Assembly: GCA_900550815.1 (NCBI GenBank)
Contig: URTW01000132.1
Location: 1-5,733, forward strand
Source: an uncultured Collinsella sp.
GTDB taxonomy: Bacteria; Actinomycetota; Coriobacteriia; Coriobacteriales; Coriobacteriaceae
Length of the DNA stretch: 5,733 nucleotides
Reading direction: 5' to 3'
Under the pieces are notes generated by a model. That model was not told the origin of the DNA. It ran no database searches and saw only the letters and a program-made list of their open reading frames with translations. This document shows positions 1 to 4,845 of the stretch, one piece after another. Each line of letters opens with the position of its first letter. Positions within the stretch are counted from its first letter, which is position 1. Position numbers and translations under genes: made by a program.

Positions 1-204
1 GCCTACCGCGCGAACAACTACAATCAGGATCATCCTAAGTACGATTTTGCCGGCGAGGGCAATGCCATCGCTACGATGTACGAGGGCAGTCAGGCGGCCG
101 TGGACGGCTACAACCGCAGCCTGTCCGCCAGCGCTGACAATGCGGGCGGCAGCGGCGCGGGCTCCGGCTCGGGCTCCGGTGCGGGCACCATCGCCTGCTC
201 GTAG
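1..204 (+). CDS. C-terminal fragment of an unidentified rightward protein
   Basis: An open frame enters from the left window edge and ends at TAG 202-204, giving 67 visible residues. The first ~48 residues look like ordinary soluble protein (rich in Tyr, Asn and Asp, for example MYEGSQAAVDGYNRSL), with mostly C or G at third codon positions. The last ~19 residues are a Gly/Ser-rich tail ending TIACS. That tail is the exact antisense of the Pro-Glu repeat of the leftward DUF1351-like gene, and the two genes overlap tail to tail over 108-204. I do not recognise the family. The overlap, with no terminator between the genes, suggests that the native end of this protein was lost at a DNA junction somewhere around 110-155. 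It could also be a chance open frame, but its first part reads more like protein than the opposite strand does there. Confidence 0.45.
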   Translation, partial: AYRANNYNQDHPKYDFAGEGNAIATMYEGSQAAVDGYNRSLSASADNAGGSGAGSGSGSGAGTIACS

Positions 205-905
205 GTCGCCGCGAGCGCGGCGGCCTTGGCCACCTCCTCGCGGTGCGCGGCGACTGCTGCCGCCACCTCGCCCGAGTCCATCGGCAGCGTCCTCGTCCAC
301 CACGCCACGGCCCACGCCTTCTCGGACTCGTCCGCGTAGTCCAGCCCGTTGACGAACTTGAACTGGTGCAGCAGCTCGCCCACGCGGCGCTCGATGATGT
401 TCTTGGCCTTGACCTCGCCGAAGCTCGCGTTGAGCCACCTGTCGTCGGCGATGCGCTCGTAGGGCACCAGCGGACCCATCTCGCCCGCGAGGTCGTAGTA
501 GTGGCCCTTGAGCGCGGTGAGGCGGCGTTTCCTGCACTCGCCGTCGTATCGGTCGATCTCGGCCTTGTACTCATCGGATAGCTTGTCGATGGGCGCCGTT
601 ATCTCGCCGATGGTCTTGTCGAACGTCTTGAGCAGGTCGCTGTACTTCTTCTTCGCGGCCTTGCGCTGCGCCTCGATGGGCTTCTTCACGTCGTTGACCG
701 CCGCGCGGTACTTCTTCGCCGCCTTGAAGTCCTCGTCCTTCTCGATGTGCTTGACGTCCACGTAGTCCGCCAGCTTCTCATCGACGTTCTTCTTGAGCTT
801 CGCCAGCTTGTCCTCGAGCGTGTCGTCGATGGCGAGCGACGCCACCAGCGTGTCGAAGTCCTCCTCGAGCGGCACGGCCTCGACCGCCAAAACCTCGTCT
901 GCCAT
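108..905 (-). CDS. DUF1351-like phage protein, apparently C-terminally truncated
   Basis: A 265-residue, highly charged and probably coiled-coil protein. Residues ~30-125 are Lys/Glu/Asp/Ala-rich with the pattern VNDVKKPIEAQRKAAKKKYSD followed by ITAPIDKLSDEYKAEIDRYD. Residues ~150-190 hold RIADDRWLNASF and IERRVGELLHQFKFVNGL. This order is what I know of the DUF1351 family, found beside RecT/Bet genes in temperate phages; its biochemical role is not established. The ATG (905-903) shares one base with the TAA of bet (TAATG), and GGGAGG lies six bases upstream, so the genes are probably translationally coupled. Family members usually continue after a Pro/Glu linker into a short C-terminal domain of the type FxVxGTxEQLxxLxxFxxxNGI. 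Here the linker PAPEPEPEPAP (241-251) is followed by only 14 unrelated residues, which points to truncation at a junction near position ~150. The family call is from memory of motifs. Confidence 0.75.
   Translation of the reverse strand: MADEVLAVEAVPLEEDFDTLVASLAIDDTLEDKLAKLKKNVDEKLADYVDVKHIEKDEDFKAAKKYRAAVNDVKKPIEAQRKAAKKKYSDLLKTFDKTIGEITAPIDKLSDEYKAEIDRYDGECRKRRLTALKGHYYDLAGEMGPLVPYERIADDRWLNASFGEVKAKNIIERRVGELLHQFKFVNGLDYADESEKAWAVAWWTRTLPMDSGEVAAAVAAHREEVAKAAALAATYEQAMVPAPEPEPEPAPLPPALSALADRLRL
154..173. repeat. 20-bp direct repeat, copy 1 (Pro-Glu linker of the DUF1351-like gene)
   Basis: The 20 bases here are identical to 966-985, in the same orientation, about 0.8 kb apart. On the minus strand both copies encode part of a PEPEPAP linker, here in the DUF1351-like protein. 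Shared low-complexity coding is the simplest explanation, but the identity is exact and the copy lies next to the suspected junction at the left end of the window. Confidence 0.7.
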
Positions 906-1804
906 TAGAAGCCTCCCAGCAGGTCGTCGTCGGTCGCATACTCGGCGGGCGCGGGCTCATAGACGGGCGCGGGCTCCGGCTCGGGGATGGCGGGCTCGGG
1001 CTGCGCCTTGCGTGCCGCGATCTCCTCCTCCATCCAAGAGGCCGCGCGGCGCGCCTGCATGAGCGTCATGTCGTGCATGTTGCCCGACGAGCAGCCCACG
1101 GCGGCGCAGATGGCGGCCATGGCCCCGGCGCTGTCGAGCCCAGTCGCCGCCATGAACGGCTTGAACTGGTCGCGCACGGGCTGCAGGTCCGCCACGGGCT
1201 CGACGCGCTCGGCCTTGACGGTCTGAGCGCCGGCGCCCATGTCGCGCTCGTCCTGCTGGTCCATCTCCTCGCCCGTGTACATCCCGCCGAACTCGTCAGG
1301 GTAGGCCAGGCGCCACGCGCCGGCCTTGGCGCACTTCTCGATCATGACGCCCGGCATCTTCGCCCAGTTGCTCTTGCCGGTGCTGTAGTCGGTGAGCGCC
1401 AGCTCGACGTATGCGGGCTTCTTGCCGTCGGTGAACGCGACCTCTGCCCAGCCGCCGATGAGCTGCTCGCCGATTATCTTGTAGACGGCGGAGCCCTTCT
1501 TCTTGCCGACCTCGCCGTCGCGGAGCACCACGACGCCGCTCTCGATGCCGCCGTAGTTGGGCTGCCTGTTCGCGCGGCGGTTGAACACCTGGTAGGAAGT
1601 GATGATGCTCGCCGGGGCGCTGCCGTACTTGACCAGGTACACCTCCTTGGTGAAGGGGTTCAGGTGCTGGCGGTTGCAAAGCTCCACGCAAAGCGCCAGC
1701 TCGCTGTCGGTCGCGTTGGGGCACAGGCGCTCGCGGATGTCCTGCGAGGTGAACTTCACGGGCATGCCCGCATCGTCCTTGAACTCGATAATCTCGTTAT
1801 TCAT
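905..1804 (-). CDS. bet: Bet/RecT-family single-strand annealing recombinase
   Basis: A 299-residue protein that should anneal complementary single-stranded DNA during phage recombination, as lambda Bet does. The hallmark LCNRQHLNPFTKEVYLVKYG (42-61) matches the lambda Bet segment around NQYGLNPWTKEIY. It is followed by a VF-N-R stretch (73-80), a beta-rich core, and MPGVMIEKCAKAGAWRLAYP (150-169), which parallels the 'K-x-M-x-x-C-A-R-L-A' helix of the family. Residues ~205-265 form a separate helical region. A Pro/Glu linker (268-288) follows, with a terminal DDDLLGGF that resembles the acidic tip of SSB proteins. The ATG is preceded by GAGGTGA at six bases and overlaps the end of the upstream gene by 8 nt. 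The downstream gene is coupled through TAATG. No exonuclease or SSB gene is visible in the window. Length is somewhat above lambda Bet because of the tail. Confidence 0.92.
   Translation of the reverse strand: MNNEIIEFKDDAGMPVKFTSQDIRERLCPNATDSELALCVELCNRQHLNPFTKEVYLVKYGSAPASIITSYQVFNRRANRQPNYGGIESGVVVLRDGEVGKKKGSAVYKIIGEQLIGGWAEVAFTDGKKPAYVELALTDYSTGKSNWAKMPGVMIEKCAKAGAWRLAYPDEFGGMYTGEEMDQQDERDMGAGAQTVKAERVEPVADLQPVRDQFKPFMAATGLDSAGAMAAICAAVGCSSGNMHDMTLMQARRAASWMEEEIAARKAQPEPAIPEPEPAPVYEPAPAEYATDDDLLGGF
966..985. repeat. 20-bp direct repeat, copy 2 (Pro-Glu linker of bet)
   Basis: Exact match to 154-173 in the same orientation. It lies in the part of bet that encodes IPEPEPAPV near the C-terminus. 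Recombination between the two copies would fuse the bet tail to the DUF1351 linker and delete about 0.8 kb. The identity ends abruptly on both sides. Confidence 0.7.
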
Positions 1805-2093
1805 CGACGCTCACCTCGCATCCGTAGAGCTTGGAGATAGTGGCGACGGCGCCGTTCTCGGCGTAGATGTCCTCACACTTCTTGCCGTACGCGATGATGA
1901 CGGCCAGGAAGTCGCGGTCGAACTCGATGGGCTCCTCGTCCATCAGCACGGGCGCGACCGCCATGCCGTAGGCGACGCCGCGGAGCACCGCCGGGTCGAC
2001 GTCGCGCTCGAGCGCCTCGGCGTTGAGCTCCGTGTTGATGAGGACGTTGCCCACGGCCTGCCTCATGAGTTCCTTGAGTGCCTTTCGCTTCAT
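1797..2093 (-). CDS. Hypothetical phage protein, 98 residues
   Basis: I do not recognise this protein. It starts at ATG 2093-2091 behind GGAG at six bases (CGGAGAATGAAATG); the ATG inside that spacer is out of frame. It ends in TAA (1799-1797), so its last 8 bases overlap the bet start. The N-terminus is basic and helical (MKRKALKELMRQAVGNVLIN). The middle is hydrophobic-helical (DPAVLRGVAYGMAVAPVLMD), then acidic (DEEPIEFDRDFLAVIIAYG), and it ends GCEVSVDE. Overall it looks like a small soluble acidic helical protein. Its position between rusA and bet, with coupled translation to bet, suggests a role in phage DNA metabolism or control of the recombinase, but that is inference from context only. 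A longer in-frame reading upstream would run antisense-like through rusA and is not supported. Confidence 0.8.
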   Translation of the reverse strand: MKRKALKELMRQAVGNVLINTELNAEALERDVDPAVLRGVAYGMAVAPVLMDEEPIEFDRDFLAVIIAYGKKCEDIYAENGAVATISKLYGCEVSVDE

Positions 2094-2107
2094 TTCATTC
2101 TCCGTTT

Positions 2108-2566
2108 CTACTTTTTCTCTTCGGCTGGGTCTGTCCAGCCGCGATATACCTGTATGTCCATGTGCGGCTCGATGCCGCGCCGACGGGGCCACTTGACCAC
2201 GTGGACCTCGGCCACCTGGCTGTCGTCGCCCCAGACCGCCCCGTTCATCCCGTCCATCACGAGCTTGGCGATGTTGTCCGCGTCCGGCTTGAACGTGTTC
2301 GGTTCCGACGTGACGCGCTTCGGCCTCGACACGGGCAGCGGCTCGTACACGTCGATGCGCACCGCGACGGGCACCCTGAACGGGAACAGCAGCCCCTTGA
2401 GCTCCGGGTACGCCTCCCGCATGGCCCCGAGCGCCGCGTCGCGGATGGCGGCCTCGTTGCGGATGGTCTCGTTTGGCGTGTACATCCGGGCGTGCCTGCG
2501 GTCGAGCCTGTGGCGCTGCTTGCCCGCCACGAACGGGACGGTGAACGCGAATCGCCTGCCGATCAC
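2108..2566 (-). CDS. rusA: RusA-family Holliday junction resolvase
   Basis: A 152-residue nuclease expected to cut four-way DNA junctions as a dimer. The family signature is clear: FKPDADNIAKLVMDGMNG (92-109) then VWGDDSQVAEVHVVKW (111-126). Asp95, Asp97 and Asp115 line up with the three metal-binding aspartates of E. coli RusA (D70, D72, D91). The N-terminal strand FAFTVPFVAGKQRHR and the RMYTP segment are also typical. I choose the GTG at 2566-2564 because it brings the first strand to residue ~6 and overlaps the upstream stop (GTGA). The ribosome binding site is weak (GGGG eight bases upstream), so coupling to the small upstream gene is likely. Starting at an ATG further upstream would add ~39 residues that are only a shadow of that small gene. 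It sits with bet and the DUF1351-like gene in one recombination cluster. Confidence 0.9.
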   Translation of the reverse strand: MIGRRFAFTVPFVAGKQRHRLDRRHARMYTPNETIRNEAAIRDAALGAMREAYPELKGLLFPFRVPVAVRIDVYEPLPVSRPKRVTSEPNTFKPDADNIAKLVMDGMNGAVWGDDSQVAEVHVVKWPRRRGIEPHMDIQVYRGWTDPAEEKK

Positions 2567-2703
2567 AGTACCGACCCCATCCCGAGCGCCACGCGGATGC
2601 CATCCGCCGCGAGCAGCATCGCCCGCAGGACGTAGGGCATGAGCGCGTTCACCACGAACAGGAGCACGATGTACGCAGCGCACCTAAGCAGCCTCGATGC
2701 CAT
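2563..2703 (-). CDS. 46-residue membrane microprotein
   Basis: A short frame from ATG 2703-2701 to TGA 2565-2563. It has a good ribosome binding site (GAGGG five bases upstream) inside the end of the preceding HTH gene. It overlaps that gene by 20 nt, and its stop overlaps the rusA GTG start. The protein is mostly hydrophobic: a basic N-terminus (MASRLLRC) is followed by AAYIVLLFVVNALMPYVL, a likely membrane-spanning helix, and a second apolar stretch to residue ~40. I recognise no family. The tight fit between both neighbours argues that it is translated and carries ribosomes into rusA. It could instead act mainly as a translational-coupling leader. Mass spectrometry or ribosome profiling would decide. 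Confidence 0.6.
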   Translation of the reverse strand: MASRLLRCAAYIVLLFVVNALMPYVLRAMLLAADGIRVALGMGSVL

Positions 2704-2932
2704 GCGTTCCCTCTTCAATCCACTGCTCCACCCATTCCGGGCGCACCATGCGCCCCACCTTGCGCCCCTCGGGCAGCTGCGAGCGCAGGCGGCCCGCCTT
2801 GCACTCGATGCGCAGCGTGTCGTAGGGCACCCCCGTCACCCTCGACGCCTCGCGCAGCGTGTACATCAGCTTGTGCCTGATGCCAAGCTCGTCGGCCATC
2901 TGCTGGAACGTTTTGGCTCTGCTAGAATCCAT
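2684..2932 (-). CDS. Excisionase-type helix-turn-helix DNA-binding protein
   Basis: An 82-residue protein with the arrangement of small MerR-like/excisionase (HTH_17) DNA-binding domains. YTLREASRVTGVPYDTLRIE (24-43) is the helix-turn-helix, and GRKVGRMVRPEWVEQWIEEG (56-75) is the wing and last helix that usually read W-x-x-W-I. Such proteins serve as excisionases or small regulators in phages. Which one applies here is open, because no integrase is visible. The start is ATG 2932-2930, placed six to seven bases after a perfect AGGAGGT. The frame stays open further upstream to about 3109, but that region is the structured non-coding element and does not look coding. The ribosome binding site itself lies in a small hairpin (2937-2952), so translation may be regulated. 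Confidence 0.8.
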   Translation of the reverse strand: MDSSRAKTFQQMADELGIRHKLMYTLREASRVTGVPYDTLRIECKAGRLRSQLPEGRKVGRMVRPEWVEQWIEEGTHGIEAA

Positions 2933-2936
2933 GAGT

Positions 2937-2952
2937 GACCTCCTTTCAGGTC
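2937..2952 (-). promoter_or_regulatory. Hairpin over the ribosome binding site of the HTH gene
   Basis: On the minus strand GACCT (2952-2948) pairs perfectly with AGGTC (2941-2937), with GAAAGG as the loop. The AGGAGGT ribosome binding site of the 82-residue HTH protein lies across loop and stem. A five-base-pair stem is modest, so this is suggestive. It ends five bases before the ATG. Confidence 0.45.
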
Positions 2953-2954
2953 TG

Positions 2955-3198
2955 GAGCCGTCCCCGCTTTCCACACCGGGCGGCTCTTGTTTGTTGCTTG
3001 CTTTCGGGGCCTCGCCCCCGGCACGGCACCGGTAGGGAACGTCCCCGCGGATGGTTATCGGAGAGCCGCGGGGCAACGGTGCCGCCCCGGGGATGGGGCC
3101 CGCGGGCATTGCCTGAGCGGCAATACCCGCGTGTCCGCGTTATGAACGCGGTAGGCTTCGGGGCATGATTTGGAGCCGCCAGACATATCGCCCGAAGC
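2955..3198 (-). promoter_or_regulatory. Dense inverted-repeat region, candidate structured leader RNA
   Basis: This non-coding stretch between two leftward genes is packed with complementary segments. Visible stems are: 3155-3162 with 3191-3198 (8 bp); 3135-3141 with 3145-3151 (7 bp, 3-base loop); 3101-3106 plus 3108-3113 with 3119-3124 plus 3126-3131 (6+6 bp around one mismatch, 5-base loop); 3024-3031 with 3077-3084 (8 bp), enclosing 3043-3050 with 3066-3073 (8 bp); 3006-3010 with 3014-3018 (5 bp); and 2955-2960 plus 2963-2966 with 2977-2986 (10 bp with a bulge). In addition 2979-2986 is fully complementary to 3173-3180, so it can close the whole element or instead form the last hairpin. 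I recognise no known RNA family. High GC makes chance stems more likely, yet the density is striking. Other possibilities are a replication origin or protein-binding sites. On the plus strand the 2955-2986 hairpin has a T-rich tail (2987-2999) and could be a terminator. Confidence 0.5.
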
Positions 3199-3218
3199 AC
3201 GTCCGACCAGCGGGCCCC

Positions 3219-3431
3219 CTACTCGTGCGGCTCGTCGACTGGGTCGAGCGGCACCCTCGCATCAGCGCCGCGATCGTCCTCGCCGGGTTCATCAACGACG
3301 CCTGCGACCTGCTTGGGCGCGTCGTTGATCTCGCGATGTTTCTCATGAAGCTCGCGGGTGTGCTCTAGCACGAACGCGACCGCGAGAACGTCGAGGAAGA
3401 CCCGGACGGCCGCATGGATAAGGTTCAACAT
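3219..3431 (-). CDS. Small putative membrane protein downstream of the SPFH gene
   Basis: A 70-residue frame starting at ATG 3431-3429, 11 nt after the SPFH stop, with a mediocre ribosome binding site (AGGGG at eight bases). Residues 7-23 (AAVRVFLDVLAVAFVLE) could form one membrane helix. The remainder is very polar and acidic (HEKHREIND, then DEPGEDDRGADARVPLDP), which looks disordered. I know no family. Operon spacing supports it. Against it, the opposite strand carries an open frame (3165-3368) whose third-position GC is higher over the overlap, so the coding strand here is not settled. If real, it would be a partner of the SPFH protein at the membrane. Confidence 0.5.
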   Translation of the reverse strand: MLNLIHAAVRVFLDVLAVAFVLEHTRELHEKHREINDAPKQVAGVVDEPGEDDRGADARVPLDPVDEPHE

Positions 3432-3442
3432 CGCCACCGCCC

Positions 3443-4414
3443 CTACTTCGTGCCCACGATCGGCTGGGAGCCCTCGGGCACGACGACGAGGTTGCCGTCC
3501 TTGCCGATGCTCTTGAGCGCGTCGATGTAGTGCTGCTGGATGACCTGGTCGTTGAGCGAGTTCGCGAGGACCGCGTTCGCGTCCGCCTCGCCCTGGGCCT
3601 CGATCTTCTTGGTCTCGGCCTGGACCTTGGCAGTCTCCTGCTCGTTCTGGGCCTTCTGCTTGGCGACCTCGGCCGCCTGCGCCTCGCTGTCGCTCTTGGT
3701 GATGATCTTCGGGTAGCGGACGTCCTGCACGCTCACCTGCTCCACCGTGAGGCCTATGCCCTTCCACTTCTCGGTGAGGGCCTTCTGGACGGCCTGGGTG
3801 AACTGGGAGCGGTCGGTGAGCATCGTCACCGTGTCGAAGCCGCCCGAGACCTCGCGGGTGACGGCGCGGACGTCGTTGGAGATGTACTTCTCGACGAAGC
3901 TCTCCTGCGTGCCGTACTCGCTGTAGAGGCTGAGCGCGGCGTCGGGGTTCAGGGAGTAGTTGACCTGGATGTCGATGTTGGCGCTGGCGCCCGACTTGTC
4001 GTTGATGGAGACCTGCTTGCCCTCGTAGGAGCCGCCGTCCACCTCGTAGTCGGTGTCCCCGTAGAAGTTGATGAGGTTGTTGCGGACGTCGTAGGTCACG
4101 ACGTCCTGCCAGGGGGCCTTTGCGTGGAAACCGGCCTCGGAGGTCGAGCCGGCGAGCGAGCCGCCGAGGTTGCGGATGACGCAGACCTCGCCGGTGTCCT
4201 GCGTGTAGAGGCAGGCGGAGGCGGCGATGACGGCACCTACCAGGACGAGGGGCAGGGCGCACGCGGGCGAGACGATGCGGGCCTCGTACTTGTTGCCCCA
4301 ACAGTCCTCGGGCCCGGCGGCCTTCTCGCGCTCGGCCTCGTTATATCGCTTGATGGCGACGGCGGCGGCCACGCCGCCGAGTCCCAGACCCGCTCCGATA
4401 ATCAGTTGAATCAT
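3443..4414 (-). CDS. SPFH/Band 7 (prohibitin/stomatin-like) membrane protein
   Basis: A 323-residue membrane scaffold protein. A hydrophobic N-terminal segment (2-21) and a second helix SPACALPLVLVGAVIAASAC (49-68) are followed by an SPFH domain (~70-240). Recognisable parts are GEVCVIRNLGG, GFHAKAPWQDVVTYDVR, ANIDIQVNYSLNPDAALSLY and the GLTVEQVSVQDVRYP strand. Residues ~242-285 are an Ala/Glu/Lys/Gln-rich coiled coil ending EADANAVLANSL, and the tail reads NLVVVPEGSQPIVG, as in many bacterial prohibitin-like proteins. Such proteins form ring-like assemblies at the inner membrane, and HflK/HflC of this superfamily control the FtsH protease. The start is chosen at ATG 4414-4412, with GGAGG five bases upstream; an earlier in-frame start would add basic residues that overlap the microprotein gene. 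It lies third in the leftward early operon behind the Cro-like gene. Its role in the phage is unknown; control of host proteolysis or superinfection exclusion are inferences. Confidence 0.9.
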   Translation of the reverse strand: MIQLIIGAGLGLGGVAAAVAIKRYNEAEREKAAGPEDCWGNKYEARIVSPACALPLVLVGAVIAASACLYTQDTGEVCVIRNLGGSLAGSTSEAGFHAKAPWQDVVTYDVRNNLINFYGDTDYEVDGGSYEGKQVSINDKSGASANIDIQVNYSLNPDAALSLYSEYGTQESFVEKYISNDVRAVTREVSGGFDTVTMLTDRSQFTQAVQKALTEKWKGIGLTVEQVSVQDVRYPKIITKSDSEAQAAEVAKQKAQNEQETAKVQAETKKIEAQGEADANAVLANSLNDQVIQQHYIDALKSIGKDGNLVVVPEGSQPIVGTK

Positions 4415-4425
4415 GTCGCCCTCCC

Positions 4426-4536
4426 CTACAGCTCGAAGTCGGAAAAGTCGCGGGCCTCGGCGGGCTCGGCCTCGACCGTGATGGCCTCGGGGATGTTCCA
4501 TCCACCCAGCTCGATGTCGATGAAGTTTTCGTTCAT
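4426..4536 (-). CDS. 36-residue acidic microprotein between Cro and SPFH genes
   Basis: A short frame from ATG 4536-4534 to TAG 4428-4426, with GGAG six bases upstream of the start. It lies 30 nt after the Cro-like gene and 11 nt before the SPFH start, which fits operon spacing on both sides. The protein is acidic and amphipathic: MNENFIDIELGGWNIPEAI, then a Glu/Ala run, ending in RDFSDFEL. No signal or membrane helix is visible and I recognise no family. Third codon positions are almost all G or C, like the neighbouring genes. The repeated pattern of acidic residues around Phe/Ile/Leu would suit a short peptide that binds another protein, but that is inference. Confidence 0.65.
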   Translation of the reverse strand: MNENFIDIELGGWNIPEAITVEAEPAEARDFSDFEL

Positions 4537-4566
4537 GGTTCTCTCCGTTCCGTTTGTGACTTTAAT

Positions 4567-4764
4567 TTAATTCAAGTCGTTGGCCAAAAAAATAGAATCT
4601 CGCGAGACGCCCAAGAAGCGGCAGGCCGCGTCGAATGCGTCGGTGGGCATTCGGTTCGTCTCCTCGTACCGCTGATAGGTGGGGTAGGTGACGCCCATCG
4701 CCTCGGCTACTGCGCCCTTTTTGACGCCCTTGCGCTCTCGGACCTCTCTCAACGTTTCTGTCAT
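4567..4764 (-). CDS. Cro-like helix-turn-helix regulator
   Basis: A 65-residue XRE/Cro-type DNA-binding protein and little else. The helix-turn-helix spans about residues 5-58: LREVRERKGVKKGAVAEAMG, then VTYPTYQRYEETNRMPTDA as the recognition part, then FDAACRFLGVSRDSIF. The ATG (4764-4762) has GGAGG five bases upstream. It is the first gene leftward of the AT-rich control region and faces the repressor gene, the usual position of Cro, which shuts down the lysogenic promoter and later its own. The palindrome 4781-4795 lies just upstream of its ribosome binding site, so it is probably bound by this protein or by the repressor. The last codons and stop (AAC GAC TTG AAT TAA) fall in an AT-rich patch. 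Confidence 0.88.
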   Translation of the reverse strand: MTETLREVRERKGVKKGAVAEAMGVTYPTYQRYEETNRMPTDAFDAACRFLGVSRDSIFLANDLN

Positions 4765-4780
4765 CCCGTCCTCCTTTCGC

Positions 4781-4795
4781 TGTAATCATATTACA
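4781..4795. promoter_or_regulatory. Operator palindrome TGTAATCATATTACA
   Basis: A perfect inverted repeat, TGTAAT-CAT-ATTACA, covers the likely -10 region of the leftward promoter and lies just before the Cro ribosome binding site. Binding of the repressor or the Cro-like protein here would block leftward transcription. A second TGTAAT half-site with a degenerate partner lies at 4846-4860, upstream of and touching the repressor ribosome binding site, as expected for autoregulation. Confidence 0.7.
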
Positions 4796-4845
4796 ACACA
4801 TTCAAGATAATTCAAACTACTTTTTTAATAAAATTAAAGGGAAAT

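Noticed and set aside
1073..1840. Long rightward open frame antisense to bet (255 residues)
   Set aside because: It is the mirror frame of a clear Bet/RecT gene in high-GC DNA, rich in Ala/Val/Leu/His/Arg, with no ribosome binding site or recognisable motif.
2094..2603. Upstream extension of the 98-residue gene
   Set aside because: The extension is a frame-shifted reading of rusA (Arg/Gly/His-rich); a proper ribosome binding site precedes the internal ATG at 2093.
2955..2999. Rho-independent terminator on the plus strand
   Set aside because: The hairpin has a T-rich but interrupted tail, and no plus-strand gene is established upstream of it; it is kept as part of the structured region instead.
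2933..3109. N-terminal extension of the HTH protein by ~59 residues
   Set aside because: A perfect AGGAGGT precedes the internal ATG at 2932; the upstream codons coincide with the hairpin-rich region and give a low-complexity Pro/Gly/Arg sequence.
3000..3180. tRNA, CRISPR array or known riboswitch in the non-coding gap
   Set aside because: No cloverleaf with CCA-side acceptor pairing, no regularly spaced repeats, and no riboswitch core that I can recognise.
3530..4570. Long rightward open frame antisense to the SPFH gene (346 residues)
   Set aside because: It is a Val/Leu/Gly/Asp-rich shadow of the SPFH coding sequence; it shows no domain and crosses several real genes on the other strand.
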